Part shown: one piece after another, positions 32,516 through 42,721 of the stretch
Position numbering within the stretch: the stretch's first letter is position 1
Layout: each line of letters opens with the position of its first letter
NCBI GenBank assembly: GCA_963853835.1
Contig: OY970833.1
Coordinates: forward strand, 19,438,974 to 19,502,973
Direction: 5' to 3'
DNA: 64,000 nucleotides
DNA from: Calendula officinalis
Taxonomy: Eukaryota; Streptophyta; Magnoliopsida; Asterales; Asteraceae
The notes under the pieces: model-generated
Told to the model about the DNA's origin: nothing
What the model saw: the letters and a program-made list of their open reading frames with translations, nothing else
Databases searched by the model: none
Position numbers and translations under genes: made by a program

Positions 32516-35210
32516 AATTGATCATAAAATCTATTCTACATAAAACATCTGTCTCTAATCGTATAGGACCCATAGATAATTGGGTACCAAACATGTTTTA
32601 ATTGTTTTATGTAGAATAACCAGCAAGGTGTTTGGAGTTTGGAGAATGACTTATACACATTTCAGTGTATAACTCGCATTTCAACGTTTGATGGCTTATA
32701 CATAATTCAGTGTATAACCCGCTCCTCAATGAATGGCTTTCAAGTACTTCAGCTTGAAACCCGGTCCTCAAAGGAAAATGGCTTCTGATCAAAACAGATT
32801 CAGAACCCGCTCTCAAAAGAAACCACAAATCTCAATCAAACTTAACCGCAAAACCTCTCCTTCAACCCTCCGACGATGTATAAGGTACGTCCTTCGATCT
32901 CAAAACTTGTCAATTACTTTTGTTTTGTCGAGGGGGAGAAATATTAATTCTAGGGGGGGAATTATTATTTCTAGGGGGAGAAAATTCAGAAAAACAAAAA
33001 CAAAATACCCAAATAAAAAGTTTTATGTTTGTAACGTTAATCATAAGTTGTTGTAATATTCGTAAACGATCTCTTTACTAGTTCTCTAGTAAAGATTGCA
33101 TCTGTTTATTACAAATTCTTTTAATTCTCGTTACTTACTACTTCAAAAGACATACCTTCCCATGGTTTGCCAGATCCGGCCACACCTTCCCAGGGAAATA
33201 TTTCAGCCAACTGGTAAATGTGAGGGTTTAGGTCTAGGGTATAGTAATAGGTGAGTGCAAGGTGATGTGAAAACATGATAAATCAAAGAAAACACACCTT
33301 ATGAGTGCATCCAAACCGAAAACAAACCGGGCAACCAATTAAATAGGTGATCATTCATTCGTTGAATGTTTCACTAGACTTTACTGGCCCAGTAAAGCAA
33401 ATGCACGCCACCACCAACTACTCAAATTCCTCTCAACGGGGATTTGTTTCATTTCATCAGGGGACGTAGCACAAAAGCTACTGACTACTCATTCGGAGTA
33501 TGTCGGTATTGAATAATAATAACCTCCTGCCCCGGGTTAAGTCTCTTTGTATGCACAGTGTGTCTAGTTCTCACCCCCAAGAATATTTCCAATATAGGAC
33601 ACCTGCACTACAAACATGGATCTCCGTGAATCCATCGGAACACTCGTAGTGGCATCACAATATGATGTTTCACGAGGATCGAGTGGAAATCCTGCTAGAG
33701 CTAAAATCACGCCAACTCTAAACGCAGGTCACACATTTGAATCAACGGTTGTGCAGACGACTACAGATTCATACCGTGTGCCAACGGATACTCTATGTGA
33801 GTCCGGTGTTACCTTAAAAGAACAAAGTTGCTGTGCCTTAAACTTCAAAATCATTCAGGCAACAACTTATACCGGAAACACATAAAATTCCGATGAAAAA
33901 TCCATGTGAACTAAAATTCAACATCTTGAAAGCTGATTAAAATGCACATGAGCGTAATAGTCCACTCTCAAATTACTCTTATGATCTGCTAAACCCAGCA
34001 TGATCTTCCCCGGAGCCACCGACAATATAGGAACTAAAAAGTGAGGGTCCCTAGGTCTAGGTGAGCAGAATCAAGTATCATGGGATCTTGATTGGGGTGC
34101 GCTGAGGTAAAAATTGAGAGGGGGGTATGAAGTATGGGGTGCAAATCAGCTTATCACATGGTAAAAACAAAAACGAGGGTGTGGTTGAAAAATGAAAAAG
34201 TGAGTTGAGTGAGGAGCGTGTGTGAAAGGGTTAAAAGAAAACGGAAAACCCTCCCTAAACCGAACAAATGACCGGGTAACCTCATCTATATCAGATTGCA
34301 TATGTTGCTTTCCGATTAAGACATCATGGACCCAGTAATGCAATGCACAACCCCCACTGACCACTCAAGTACAAAAAGTACTTGTTTCAAAATCTCGGAG
34401 ATAACCACATCCACTATCGACATCTCATTTGGAGATTGTTGATATTGAAAAAGAGGACCCACCTCCAGTCCTCGCCTTCGTTTGTCCACATATAGAGTCT
34501 AGAACCGAATTAAATTTCTCTAGGACACAGGCACTCTACCAAGCATATCTTTGAGATATTGCCGGAACATTCATAGTGATACCAAAATTATTGGTATTCC
34601 ACGATGATTGAATGGAAATCCTACCAGTGCTAACATCAATGCCAACACTGAACGTAGGTCACACAGTTTCTGTAACTGTTGTGCTAACAGGCAATCTATG
34701 TGATCCTGGGTTACCCTGATACATTCTTGTGCGAAGATCAGACGACCGTACTCCATTCTTATCAACAACGGTCTCTATGTCTGATAGAAAATCTGATGAC
34801 TGTACTTCAATCTTATCAACAACAGTCAATAAATCAGATAAGGGATTCTATGACCGTACTCCAACATTATCAACAACGGTCAGAAAATCCACAACATATC
34901 AACATTCCGCACTGCTTCAACTTCAACAAACATCAGGAACCAAGGATCTGCAGCAAATCGACAAATGCCACAACTTCAAGAAAGGACTTCCGCTGCTAAC
35001 CGCTCTATCTATGGGTCTACTTTCAGTCGATTTGCATGAAGTCTTCTGGAATACTTTATATTGGTTGAAAAGCCGATTAAAAGTATATCTGTCACCGATG
35101 ATCAAAGGCTGATGCTGTTTTATCAACAAAACTGCTCAACGGTTCAATTCTCAGCTCCAGCCTTACAATCACAGAAGTCTTCAAAGATATGCAACCTAGT
35201 CTACTATTAC
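32516..35210 (+). other. Long 3' noncoding region of element C
   Basis: No pol and no convincing gene. It holds three internal polypurine-like GGGGG runs (32929-32985) and then two diverged copies of a ~750-bp segment (about 33160-33895 and 33930-34700, each with AAATCCTGCTAG/AAATCCTACCAG and CAGGTCACACA/TAGGTCACACA blocks). A 54-nt hairpin array follows. The second copy and the array match 39010-40260 of element A. This is SIRE-type 3' noncoding sequence retained while pol was lost. Confidence 0.7.
34744..34881 (+). repeat. Three 54-nt hairpin repeats in element C 3' region
   Basis: Units start at 34744, 34798 and 34852, exactly 54 bases apart. Each holds a 6-bp stem around an 18-base loop containing TTATCAACA: GACCGT/ACGGTC, GACTGT/ACAGTC, GACCGT/ACGGTC. 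The same three-unit array is in element A at 39859-39996. Confidence 0.85.
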
Positions 35211-35222
35211 AAAGGGGGAGAT
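35211..35222 (+). promoter_or_regulatory. Polypurine tract of element C
   Basis: AAAGGGGGAGAT lies directly before the 3' LTR and is the expected primer for plus-strand DNA synthesis. Confidence 0.85.
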
Positions 35223-35528
35223 TGTTAGGTACTAGATATGTTGTAATAGTTAGTCTAGGGGGTAATAGTGTAACAATGTATAGATGTTAGGTTTTATTAC
35301 CAAAATGGTCCTAACTAACCAAGAATTGAGCCATGGTATAAATACCAAAGTGTAAGGCTCAATTCTTTAACTTTTGCACAATTAACATTTCACATTTCCA
35401 GCAAATTGTTCTCTCTAACTTCTCTCTACTTTCTCTCTCTAAAACCCTAATCTCCTTCTTCACTTTTATCACCAAAATCATCATCAAACCTCACTAAATG
35501 GATTGAATCAGTGTTATTGTGCTTTTCA
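35223..35528 (+). repeat. Element C 3' LTR
   Basis: 306 bp, same length as the 5' LTR and, comparing base by base by eye, the same sequence. ACTAT follows it. Identity of the two LTRs indicates very recent insertion. Confidence 0.9.
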
Positions 35529-36204
35529 ACTATGAAGATCACGAAGAACACCAAGAACGAAGAACACAAAGAGTTGTGTTCTTGGTTTCGGCCGATCGAA
35601 AGGAGGGAGGGGGCAAGGGTTTCGTGTGATGTGTAAGGTTGTTTTAGGGTTACCCTAAGCCTCTTATTTATAGATAAATAAGTTGCGCTTAGGACCCTCT
35701 AGTTTAATTAATATTAGATCTTTAATTAAACTTCCTTTTAACACTTCCATCCCTTATAGTTTAACTAGTTTATTATTGTTGCACTTAACTATTAAATGTC
35801 TAGTATTAATACACTAATATATTTCGGTACCCATATACACGAAATATATATACTTGTATGTATACTTTTAATAATTAATTATACAATAATATTATCCAAT
35901 CACTATATGATTTAATAGCTTTAAATCATATCATGGATAATCACTAATTAACATATTGTATATTTACTCAACTAGTAAATGTACAAATACTTATATTAAT
36001 TAGTTAGTTAAACTAATCTAGTAATAAGTCAAACTTGACTTAATACTTAATTGATTCATAAATGACTTATTATGAATCATTCCTCTTCCAAGTATCATTA
36101 CATATCTTACTCGTATTACATGCACTCACCGGTGTGACCCTTAAGTGTTTTGTAGGCATGGATGTATCATCATAGGTTGACTAACTGTGCACATAAATCC
36201 TTCA
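35529..36204 (-). repeat. Element D 5' LTR, outer part
   Basis: Continuation of the LTR split by C; it matches 21505-22173. It carries a perfect 9-bp inverted repeat around the LTR TATA (CTTATTTAT-AG-ATAAATAAG at about 35663) and ends in AAATCCTTCA. Confidence 0.88.
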
Positions 36205-36209
36205 GCTGA

Positions 36210-37328
36210 TGTAAACAAATTGGTGGAGCACACGAGTGTGCCCACTCAATCGAATCTTGGTGCTGAACCTGAACATGATTACACGCTACCAGTTAGTTGG
36301 ACTGATAGCTCCAGTGAAAATCCCACTCCCACAGCCGAGCAAGTCCCACCTCCTAGGAGAGAGCTGCCACACCAGAGGGTCCGACGGACCGGGGTGTGCC
36401 AGCTGCAAGACATCTCCCTAGCTTGGTGGAAAATTTCAATGAAACTTTCAGGCAACTTGCTCTCATAAGGAGTTTCTGTGGGGCGATCAACTCAAACATC
36501 GGGCACATATCCAACCACCTCAATATGTCAGACAGCGTCCAAGATTTCCTGGCTAACAATCAGGAAAATCTCCAAAGAAATGTAAGTGCACAAAACAGGC
36601 AGATTGATAATCTTATCTCTGCAATTCAAAATCTCACTTCTGGCAACGCTGATCTAACATTTAAGTCCAATCATCTCGAAATATCTATTAGTGAAATGAT
36701 TGACAATCTGTCATCTCGCATCTCTAACCTTTTTGAACCACTGATTAATAGAGAAAATACTCAAGGTGTCACTCCCACCCCTCATTTTCAGGGGGAGAAC
36801 TTTGTGTCTCATCAAGGCACGGCGGAGAGGGTTGTTAGTAGACCGGCCGGAATGGGAGATGGAAACAAGGGCAGTGGAAAGAGAGTTGCTGGAGATAGCA
36901 GAACTCGTGATGTTGGCAGGGGTTCGAATCGTGTAGCTGCAGAAAATGTTCAGGGTGGGAAAATCAGTCTGATGACCTCAGAATGTGTCAGGAGGTCAGG
37001 TATCAGGTTCGAAGAATTTATAGAAATTACTATCACTCATGGTGGCGGTACTACCAGGGTCCCCATAGTCCCTTCCTCAGATCCCCTTGTCAGGGCTTCT
37101 GCACAGGCTCCCGTAGGCCAAATCCAAAACCTTCCCCTTGACAAGGGTAAAGGTCCTGCTGCCTCTCCCCTAAAGACGAAAAAGAGAAAAAGCCAAATGA
37201 ATCCTGAGGAAGAGGAAATCAGGAGGACTGCAAGACGTTTGGGGATGTCCGAGGAAGAGATAGCTGAGGCTAAGGAGGAAGAATGCAAGAGGAGGGGCTT
37301 GGGAAGCCACAAAGAAAGGAAGGAGTGA
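36210..37328 (+). pseudogene. Element B ORF2 (envelope-like), 3' part
   Basis: This continues the acidic ORF2 after element D. First comes ADVNKLVEHTSV and a Pro-rich stretch to about 36400; after a frameshift there is a 310-codon open stretch (36396-37328). It contains heptad-rich coiled coil (about 36500-36740: ISNHLNMSDSVQDFL, RQIDNLISAIQNL), a Gly/Arg-rich section and a C-terminal helix with RRTARRLGMSEEEIAEAKEEE. It belongs to the SIRE envelope-like ORF. I see no clear membrane span here. Confidence 0.65.
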
Positions 37329-37620
37329 CTGGCTGGAAAATGAAGGAAGCTACCAGTGATGAAAGGCCGGTGTCTGAAGAAATTAATTTATGTTTATGTT
37401 TCAAAAACAATGGTATGTAATCTTAAAATAATTTACACTTATGTCTTTATTTTGCTACTCTTGTGATGAATGAACATCATCAGTTAACGATGATGATTTT
37501 GATATACCTGAGTTTATTTGCTTGCTAGATCCTTAGAAAAACTCAAAAATAAAATATGAGTTATGAACTGTAGTGTGATAAGATTCTATTAGATCACCAT
37601 ATATTGTAATGTTTTCTAGG
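37329..37620 (+). other. 3' noncoding end of element B
   Basis: 292 bases of ordinary AT-rich sequence between the ORF2 stop and the 3' LTR. I do not see a clear G-rich polypurine tract directly before the LTR, unlike C, D and E. Confidence 0.6.
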
Positions 37621-38512
37621 TGTGTCGAAGACCCTCCGAATCTGATCAGTTCAGATTTCAGTTACCCAGTTAGACTATCTGAAACAACGATCAGTTCCCC
37701 GTGCGGAATCAGATACTGGTAAACAAATCAAATAGTGTAACAGGTTCAGCGCATTGGGCAAAACGTTGAACCATTGAACAGATACTTCTCTAAGCAAAAC
37801 TCTTAGTGAAGGTCGCTGAAACTGAAGGCCATCTGAAGAAGCATGAGTATCCGAAGACTCATGGCTACCAGAAGAGTCCATAGGCCAGAAGTTACAATGT
37901 CACAGAAAGACACAAGTAAAGCACAAGTTTGTGCATCGCTGATTATGGAATATCTTGCAAATCTTCTGGAAGATATCGGCGATCACAAGACGACTGAAAG
38001 TACTGTCAGAATTCCGTTAGTCGTGCTCGTCCCATGAAATATCCTCTGCACCAACGGAATTCTCACACGTGGAATCGATCGATCATTCCTTTGGCTCTAC
38101 GTTTCCCAATGCTATAAATTGAGGACTTGAGCGATTGATTTCCGTGTGCACCCAACAAGGCTACACACTGCTGAAATTACTCCAGAACTTTATCCTTTCG
38201 AGCAGAGTGTAAACCACGAGTTAACTCTAGTTATCTGATTCGAGAATTGAATCTATATAACAAAAGTGTCTGGTCTTGTGCTTGATCATTTGTTGATCAT
38301 AAACTTGTCTTAGATAATATCTGTTGTTGTCTATCACATGCAAGCAGTTTAGTTAGGATTTGTTCTTAGCTATTCCGCAAAGTGCTTGCATCTTTATTGT
38401 ATCATTATTGATTAATAAAGAAAAATTTAAAAAGTGTTGAGTGTCTCCATTAATTTTAAATTGGTCAGTGAAAGCGTATAAGTGTTGTATTTCACTTATT
38501 ACGGGACTAACA
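37621..38512 (+). repeat. Element B 3' LTR
   Basis: 892 bp from TGTGTCGAAGACC to GGGACTAACA. It aligns with the 5' LTR with scattered substitutions and small indels and lacks the extra ~100 bp at its start. TATAAATT is conserved near 38113. CTTGC follows as the target duplication. Confidence 0.85.
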
Positions 38513-40260
38513 CTTGCAATCCAGTTCAACACTCTAAAACAAAACACAGATCTTCGGTATCATTTCATTAAAGATCACGTTGAACTGGGCAATATTGAAT
38601 TGTACTTCGTATCCACATATTTTCAATTAGCATATTCGCTTACTAAGGCCTTAGATGAAAAACATTTTAACTATCTGGTCTCTAAGCTTGGTATGCTAAA
38701 TCTCAAAAATTAATTGTTTAAATTTTTCATTATTTAGCATTCTGTTAAGCGTTAATTTTCTGTATCATCATAATGGCTTTCAAGAAATTCGTCTTGAAAC
38801 CCGGTCTTCGAAACTCGTCACTAGTCGAGGGGAGAAAATTATCATCTCATCAGTCAAGGGGGAGCTGATGCTGCATTTCAAAAGATCAACATTCCCGACC
38901 CTCGACAAACACCAGAGACACATAAAAATATCAAGTTACTGTGCTTTAACATCATCAATCAAACAGGCAACAACGTACTTATACCAGAAACACATAAAAC
39001 TCCGATGAAAAATCCATGTGAATCACTCTTACAAAGTAACATATTAAATGCTGATTAGATTGCACATGAGCGTTATAGTTCACCCTCAAATAACTCCTAT
39101 GATCTGCTATAACCAGCATGATCTTCCCCGGAGCCACCGACAACATAGGAACTAAAGTGAGGGTTCTTAGGTCTAGGTGAGCAGAATCAAGTATCACAGG
39201 ATCTTGATTGGGGTGCGCATAGGTAAAAATTGAGAGGGGGAATGAAGTATCGGGTGCAAATCAGCTAATCACATGGTAAAACAAAAAGAGGGAGTGGTTG
39301 AAAATTGAAAAATTGAGCTTGAGTGAGGAGTGTGTGACAGAGTTAAAGAAAACGGAAAACCCTTGCCTAACCGATTAAAAACCGGGTAGCCACATTTCTA
39401 TCAGACTGCATATGTTGTTTTCTGATATTGAAAAAATCATCATGGACCCAGCGATGCAATGCACAACCCCACTAGCTACTCGAGTACAAAATGTACTTGT
39501 TTCAAAATAACGGAGATTTCCACATACGCTATCGACATCTCATTTGGAGATTGTTGATATGGAAAAAGAGGACCCACCTCCAGTCCTTGCCTTTGTTTGC
39601 CCACGAATAGAGTCTAGAACCGAATTAAATACTTCTAGGCCACATGCATTTTACCAAGCATATCTTTGTGATATTGCCGGAACATTCATAGTGATACAAA
39701 AAAATATTGGTATTCCTCGATGATTGAATGGAAATCCTACCAGTGCTAACATCAAAGCCAACGCTGAACGTACGTCACATAGTTTCTGTAATTGTTATGT
39801 TAACAGCAATCTATGTGATCCTGGGTTACCCCAATACAAGTCAGTACGAAGATCTGATGACTGTACTTCATTCTTATCAACAACAATCAATATGTCAGAT
39901 AGAGGATCTGATGACTGCACACAAATTTTTACAACAACAGTCACGATATCAGATGAGGGATTATATGACCGTACTCCAACATTATCAACAACGGTCAGAA
40001 AATCCAAGATAAATCACAAACCGTACTTCTACAACCTCAACAACGGTCAGGAACCAAGGATCATCAACAAATCGACAAAACCACAACTTCAAGAAAAGAC
40101 TTACGCTGCTAACTGATCAATCTATGGGTCTACATTTCGTCGATTTACTTGAAGTCTTCTGGAATACTTTTGAAAAGCCAATTAAAAGTTTTACTATCAC
40201 CGATCATCAAAAGTTGAAGCTGATATTTCAACAAAACGGCTCAACTATTTATCTCTCACT
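38513..40260 (+). pseudogene. Element A (SIRE) 3' part: RNase H end and 3' noncoding region
   Basis: The frame resumes at the Cys-Asn-Pro-Val-Gln segment of RNase H and, after a shift, runs to about 38713 with FIKDHVELGNIELYF and LVSKLGMLNL, the usual copia C-terminus. AAGGGGGAG at 38868 is an internal polypurine tract. The rest is noncoding and homologous to 33880-35160 of element C, including the 54-nt hairpin array. Similarity stops at about 40260 without a recognisable LTR, so the element is truncated. Two frame breaks make it inactive. Confidence 0.8.
39859..39996 (+). repeat. Three 54-nt hairpin repeats in element A 3' region
   Basis: Units at 39859, 39913 and 39967, again 54 bases apart. 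Stems are GACTGT/ACAATC (one mismatch), GACTG/CAGTC and GACCGT/ACGGTC, with an ACAACA or TCAACA loop end. They are in the same order and spacing as in element C. Confidence 0.85.
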
Positions 40261-40764
40261 TCTAGCTTTTATTAAAGAAAATAAGCAAAATGAATATATA
40301 TGTTAAATATTATATAAACATTATTCACGATAAAGTAACAAATTATTCTTGGGTGCTTCACACGCTTGATTATAAATATCTATATACAAACACAATAACC
40401 AAGATGAAATATGTTGATTGGTTAGACTAGGAGGTTGTATGAATGTTTTCATGCTGTAATATTATAAATTTTAGTCAAAAAATAATACATGCTTTATCGA
40501 ATTCTTCTAAATAATGTATATATATGTATATTAAAAAGTATTGGTTGGTACGGTACAATCACGGTATTTAAAAATTTGTACCATTACTTACCAAACATGT
40601 TGGATACCGAACATATTGCTACCAACTCTTTTGGTTCGGTTGGTAGTACATTGGTTTGTTTCATCTGGAACAAATTTGACACCCCTATAACTTACACGTT
40701 TTTTTCATTACTTTACTTATTGGGGTGGTAGGTTTGATGGATATGGGGAGGGCTGGAAAATGCC
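40261..40764. other. Intergenic region upstream of polyphenol oxidase
   Basis: AT-rich, no gene. It separates the truncated end of element A from the oxidase core promoter by about 500 bases, so most of the gene's upstream regulatory DNA must lie here or in the transposon. Confidence 0.6.
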
Positions 40765-40771
40765 TATTTAA
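40765..40771 (+). promoter_or_regulatory. Probable TATA box of polyphenol oxidase
   Basis: TATTTAA lies 47 bases before the chosen ATG at 40812. This puts the transcription start near 40795-40805 and gives a very short leader. ATGs at 40737 and 40743 lie upstream of this box and so are unlikely starts. Confidence 0.55.
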
Positions 40772-40811
40772 TGGAAGCTTGCTCAAAGCAATTATCACCA
40801 ACACAAACACA

Positions 40812-42647
40812 ATGGCTTGTATTAGCTTTACTATGGCCACCTCAAGTCTCCCACTCTTTTCCAGAAAAAAATCCCAACAATTGTTCAAGCAAACCCATCG
40901 TTTCCATGTCTCATGCATTGTTGCTTCAGATGATAATGAAAAACCACTCACCACAAACCCTACTCAACCTCAAAACCTCGTACTACCAAAAACATCACTT
41001 GAATTACAAAACGTAGACCGTAGGAATCTTCTCCTAGGGCTAGGAGGCCTCTACAGCACCGTCAACTTGACAGCTGGCAACCCTAATTCGGCCTTTGCTG
41101 TCCCTATTACAGCTCCCTCCGACATTTCAACTTGTAAGGACTCCAATTCTGGCATTTCAGACACCAAAAACGCCATAAGAACTAAAGCATGTTGCCCACC
41201 AAAGTCCAAAAAAACCGTCAAAGATTTCACGTTTCCTAGAGGCGACACAGTACGGACTAGACCAGCGGCACACAGGATCACCCCACTTTACCTTAAAAAG
41301 TACAAAACAGCAATCAAGGCCATGAGGGATCTCCCTGATGACCACCCCCACAGTTTCAAACAACAAGCTATGATCCACTGTGCGTACTGCAACGGCGGGT
41401 ACACTCAGATCGAGAGTGGCAAGGCTTACAAAGACAAAGAAATCCAGATTCACAACTCATGGCTCTTCTTTCCCTTCCATCGTTGGTACCTTTATTTTTT
41501 TGAAAAAATAATGGGAAAGTTGATTAATGATCCAACTTTCGCTATGCCGTACTGGAACTGGGACAACCCTGCGGGAATGGAAATTCCCGCCATTTTTGAA
41601 GACGACGGAAGGTCAAACCCTATCTTTGACGGCTTCCGGAATGCGAAACATCTCCCGCCGGCTATCGTGAATCTTGATTACGATGGCAAAACCGACGAAT
41701 CTTCTTGTGTAAAACAGATAAGCACGAATTTAAAGACGATGTATAAGGAGATGGTGAGCAATGCGGCGGATACCACGAGCTTTTTTGGTGGCGAATATGT
41801 GGCGGGTCAGGATCCGGTTCCGAATAATTATTGGTCGGTTGGGTCGGTAGAAGCGGGTTGTCATACCGCGGTTCATAGATGGGTGGGCGACCCGAGAATG
41901 CCGAACGGTGAGGACATGGGTAACTTCTATTCGGCTGGTTACGATCCGTTATTCTACGCTCATCATGCGAATGTTGACCGCATGTGGACCATTTGGAAAG
42001 ACTTAAATGATAAGCACAAAGAACCAACTAAACAAGATTGGTTAAACGCGTCTTACGTGTTTTACGATGAGAACGAGGAACTCGTACGTGTGTACAACAA
42101 AGATTGTGTGAAGATCGAAGGCTTGAAATACAAATACGACACGTCAGACATCCCGTGGCTCAAGAGTCGGCCAACCGCACGCTCAAAACGATCCGGTATC
42201 GCTACCAAATCGATCGGGAAAGTGAAGAATGTGGCCGAGCAGTCGTTTCCAGTTAAAGTTGACGGGATTGTGATGGTTCTTGTGAAAAGGCCGGTTACAA
42301 ATAGGAGCAAGGAGGACAAGGAGAAGGCGGTGGAGATTCTAGTGATCAATGGAATCGAGTTTGATAACGAGAAGTTTGTTAAGTTTGATGTGTTTGTTAA
42401 TGACGCGGATGATGAAAACACGACCTCGGCGGCTGATAGCGAGTTTGCGGGTAGTTTTGCACAATTGCCGCATAACAATATGGACAAAATGTTGATGACG
42501 AGTGGAGCAAGGTTCGGGTTAACCGAATTGTTGGAAGACATCGATGCCGAAGACGATGAATCCATTCTCGTCAAGATTGTGCCGAGATCTGGCTGCGAGA
42601 ATGTCACCATTTCCGAGATCAAGATCGAGTTGGTTGATATTGCTTGA
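40812..42647 (+). CDS. PPO: Polyphenol oxidase (catechol oxidase), chloroplastic, intact
   Basis: A single-exon, 611-aa precursor. It oxidises o-diphenols to o-quinones with O2 in the thylakoid lumen (tissue browning, defence). Residues 1-60 are a Ser/Thr-rich chloroplast transit peptide. DRRNLLLGLGG (RR at 70-71) is a twin-arginine lumen signal, with likely cleavage after AFA at about 96. CuA ligands are His189, His214 and His223 (HCAYCNGGY, FFPFHRWYLYFFE); Cys193 is the expected thioether partner. CuB ligands are His351, His355 and the HH at 384-385 (HTAVHRWVG, DPLFYAHHANVDRMW). The DWL domain (409-411) and KFDV domain (524-527) follow in family order. Length matches the family. The start MACISFTMATSS is preferred over upstream in-frame codons because it begins a normal transit peptide and lies downstream of the TATA box. 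No damage is seen. Confidence 0.96.
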   Translation: MACISFTMATSSLPLFSRKKSQQLFKQTHRFHVSCIVASDDNEKPLTTNPTQPQNLVLPKTSLELQNVDRRNLLLGLGGLYSTVNLTAGNPNSAFAVPITAPSDISTCKDSNSGISDTKNAIRTKACCPPKSKKTVKDFTFPRGDTVRTRPAAHRITPLYLKKYKTAIKAMRDLPDDHPHSFKQQAMIHCAYCNGGYTQIESGKAYKDKEIQIHNSWLFFPFHRWYLYFFEKIMGKLINDPTFAMPYWNWDNPAGMEIPAIFEDDGRSNPIFDGFRNAKHLPPAIVNLDYDGKTDESSCVKQISTNLKTMYKEMVSNAADTTSFFGGEYVAGQDPVPNNYWSVGSVEAGCHTAVHRWVGDPRMPNGEDMGNFYSAGYDPLFYAHHANVDRMWTIWKDLNDKHKEPTKQDWLNASYVFYDENEELVRVYNKDCVKIEGLKYKYDTSDIPWLKSRPTARSKRSGIATKSIGKVKNVAEQSFPVKVDGIVMVLVKRPVTNRSKEDKEKAVEILVINGIEFDNEKFVKFDVFVNDADDENTTSAADSEFAGSFAQLPHNNMDKMLMTSGARFGLTELLEDIDAEDDESILVKIVPRSGCENVTISEIKIELVDIA

Positions 42648-42679
42648 ACGTCAATGTTTTTCCACCGCACAACATATGC

Positions 42680-42721
42680 AATAAAAATGGAGAATTCATC
42701 AAATTATCCTGCTTGAATAAA
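42680..42721 (+). terminator. Polyadenylation signals of polyphenol oxidase
   Basis: AATAAA at about 42680 and again at 42716, 33 and 69 bases after the stop codon, within the usual distance for plant 3' ends. Confidence 0.55.

Larger units (their letters stand above)
28625..35528 (+). mobile_element. Element C: young pol-less SIRE-derived LTR retrotransposon
   Basis: Two 306-bp LTRs (28625-28930 and 35223-35528) read as identical by eye. A perfect ACTAT target duplication (28620-28624 and 35529-35533) flanks the element. The empty site is preserved in D's other LTR. Inside are a PBS, a GC-rich repeat leader, one intact 799-codon ORF, a long 3' noncoding region with a hairpin array, and the polypurine tract AAAGGGGGAGA. 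No protease, integrase, RT or RNase H is present. The 3' noncoding region is shared with element A (38760-40260). C is the youngest insertion in the nest. Confidence 0.92.
21071..36204 (-). mobile_element. Element D: gag-only LTR retrotransposon, minus strand, carrying element C
   Basis: Flanks are GCTAA (21066-21070) and GCTGA (36205-36209), a target duplication with one mismatch. LTRs of about 1.10 kb lie at 21071-22173 and 28196-36204, the latter split by element C. The inside has a primer site, a long AT-rich leader, one gag, an AT-rich repeat array and a conserved 3' region. No pol motif is found on either strand. Element E at 53370-61479 is a second member of the family with the same layout. 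Confidence 0.9.
15087..38512 (+). mobile_element. Element B: SIRE-like LTR retrotransposon without pol, carrying nested D and C
   Basis: Two related LTRs (15087-16078 and 37621-38512) bound the element. The flanks are CTTGT before and CTTGC after, a target duplication with one mismatch, and removing B rejoins element A's RNase H. Inside are a primer site, a long gag pseudogene and an envelope-like second ORF. No protease, integrase, RT or RNase H lies between gag (ends about 18869) and ORF2 (starts 19817). About 15.1 kb of its length is the nested element D plus C. Confidence 0.85.

Noticed and set aside
40725..40811. Upstream in-frame extension of the oxidase
   Set aside because: It would include the TATA box and has no transit-peptide character; MACISF at 40812 is the natural start.
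42062..42670. 202-codon open frame antisense to the oxidase
   Set aside because: It mirrors the coding composition of the oxidase 3' half and has no recognisable domain.
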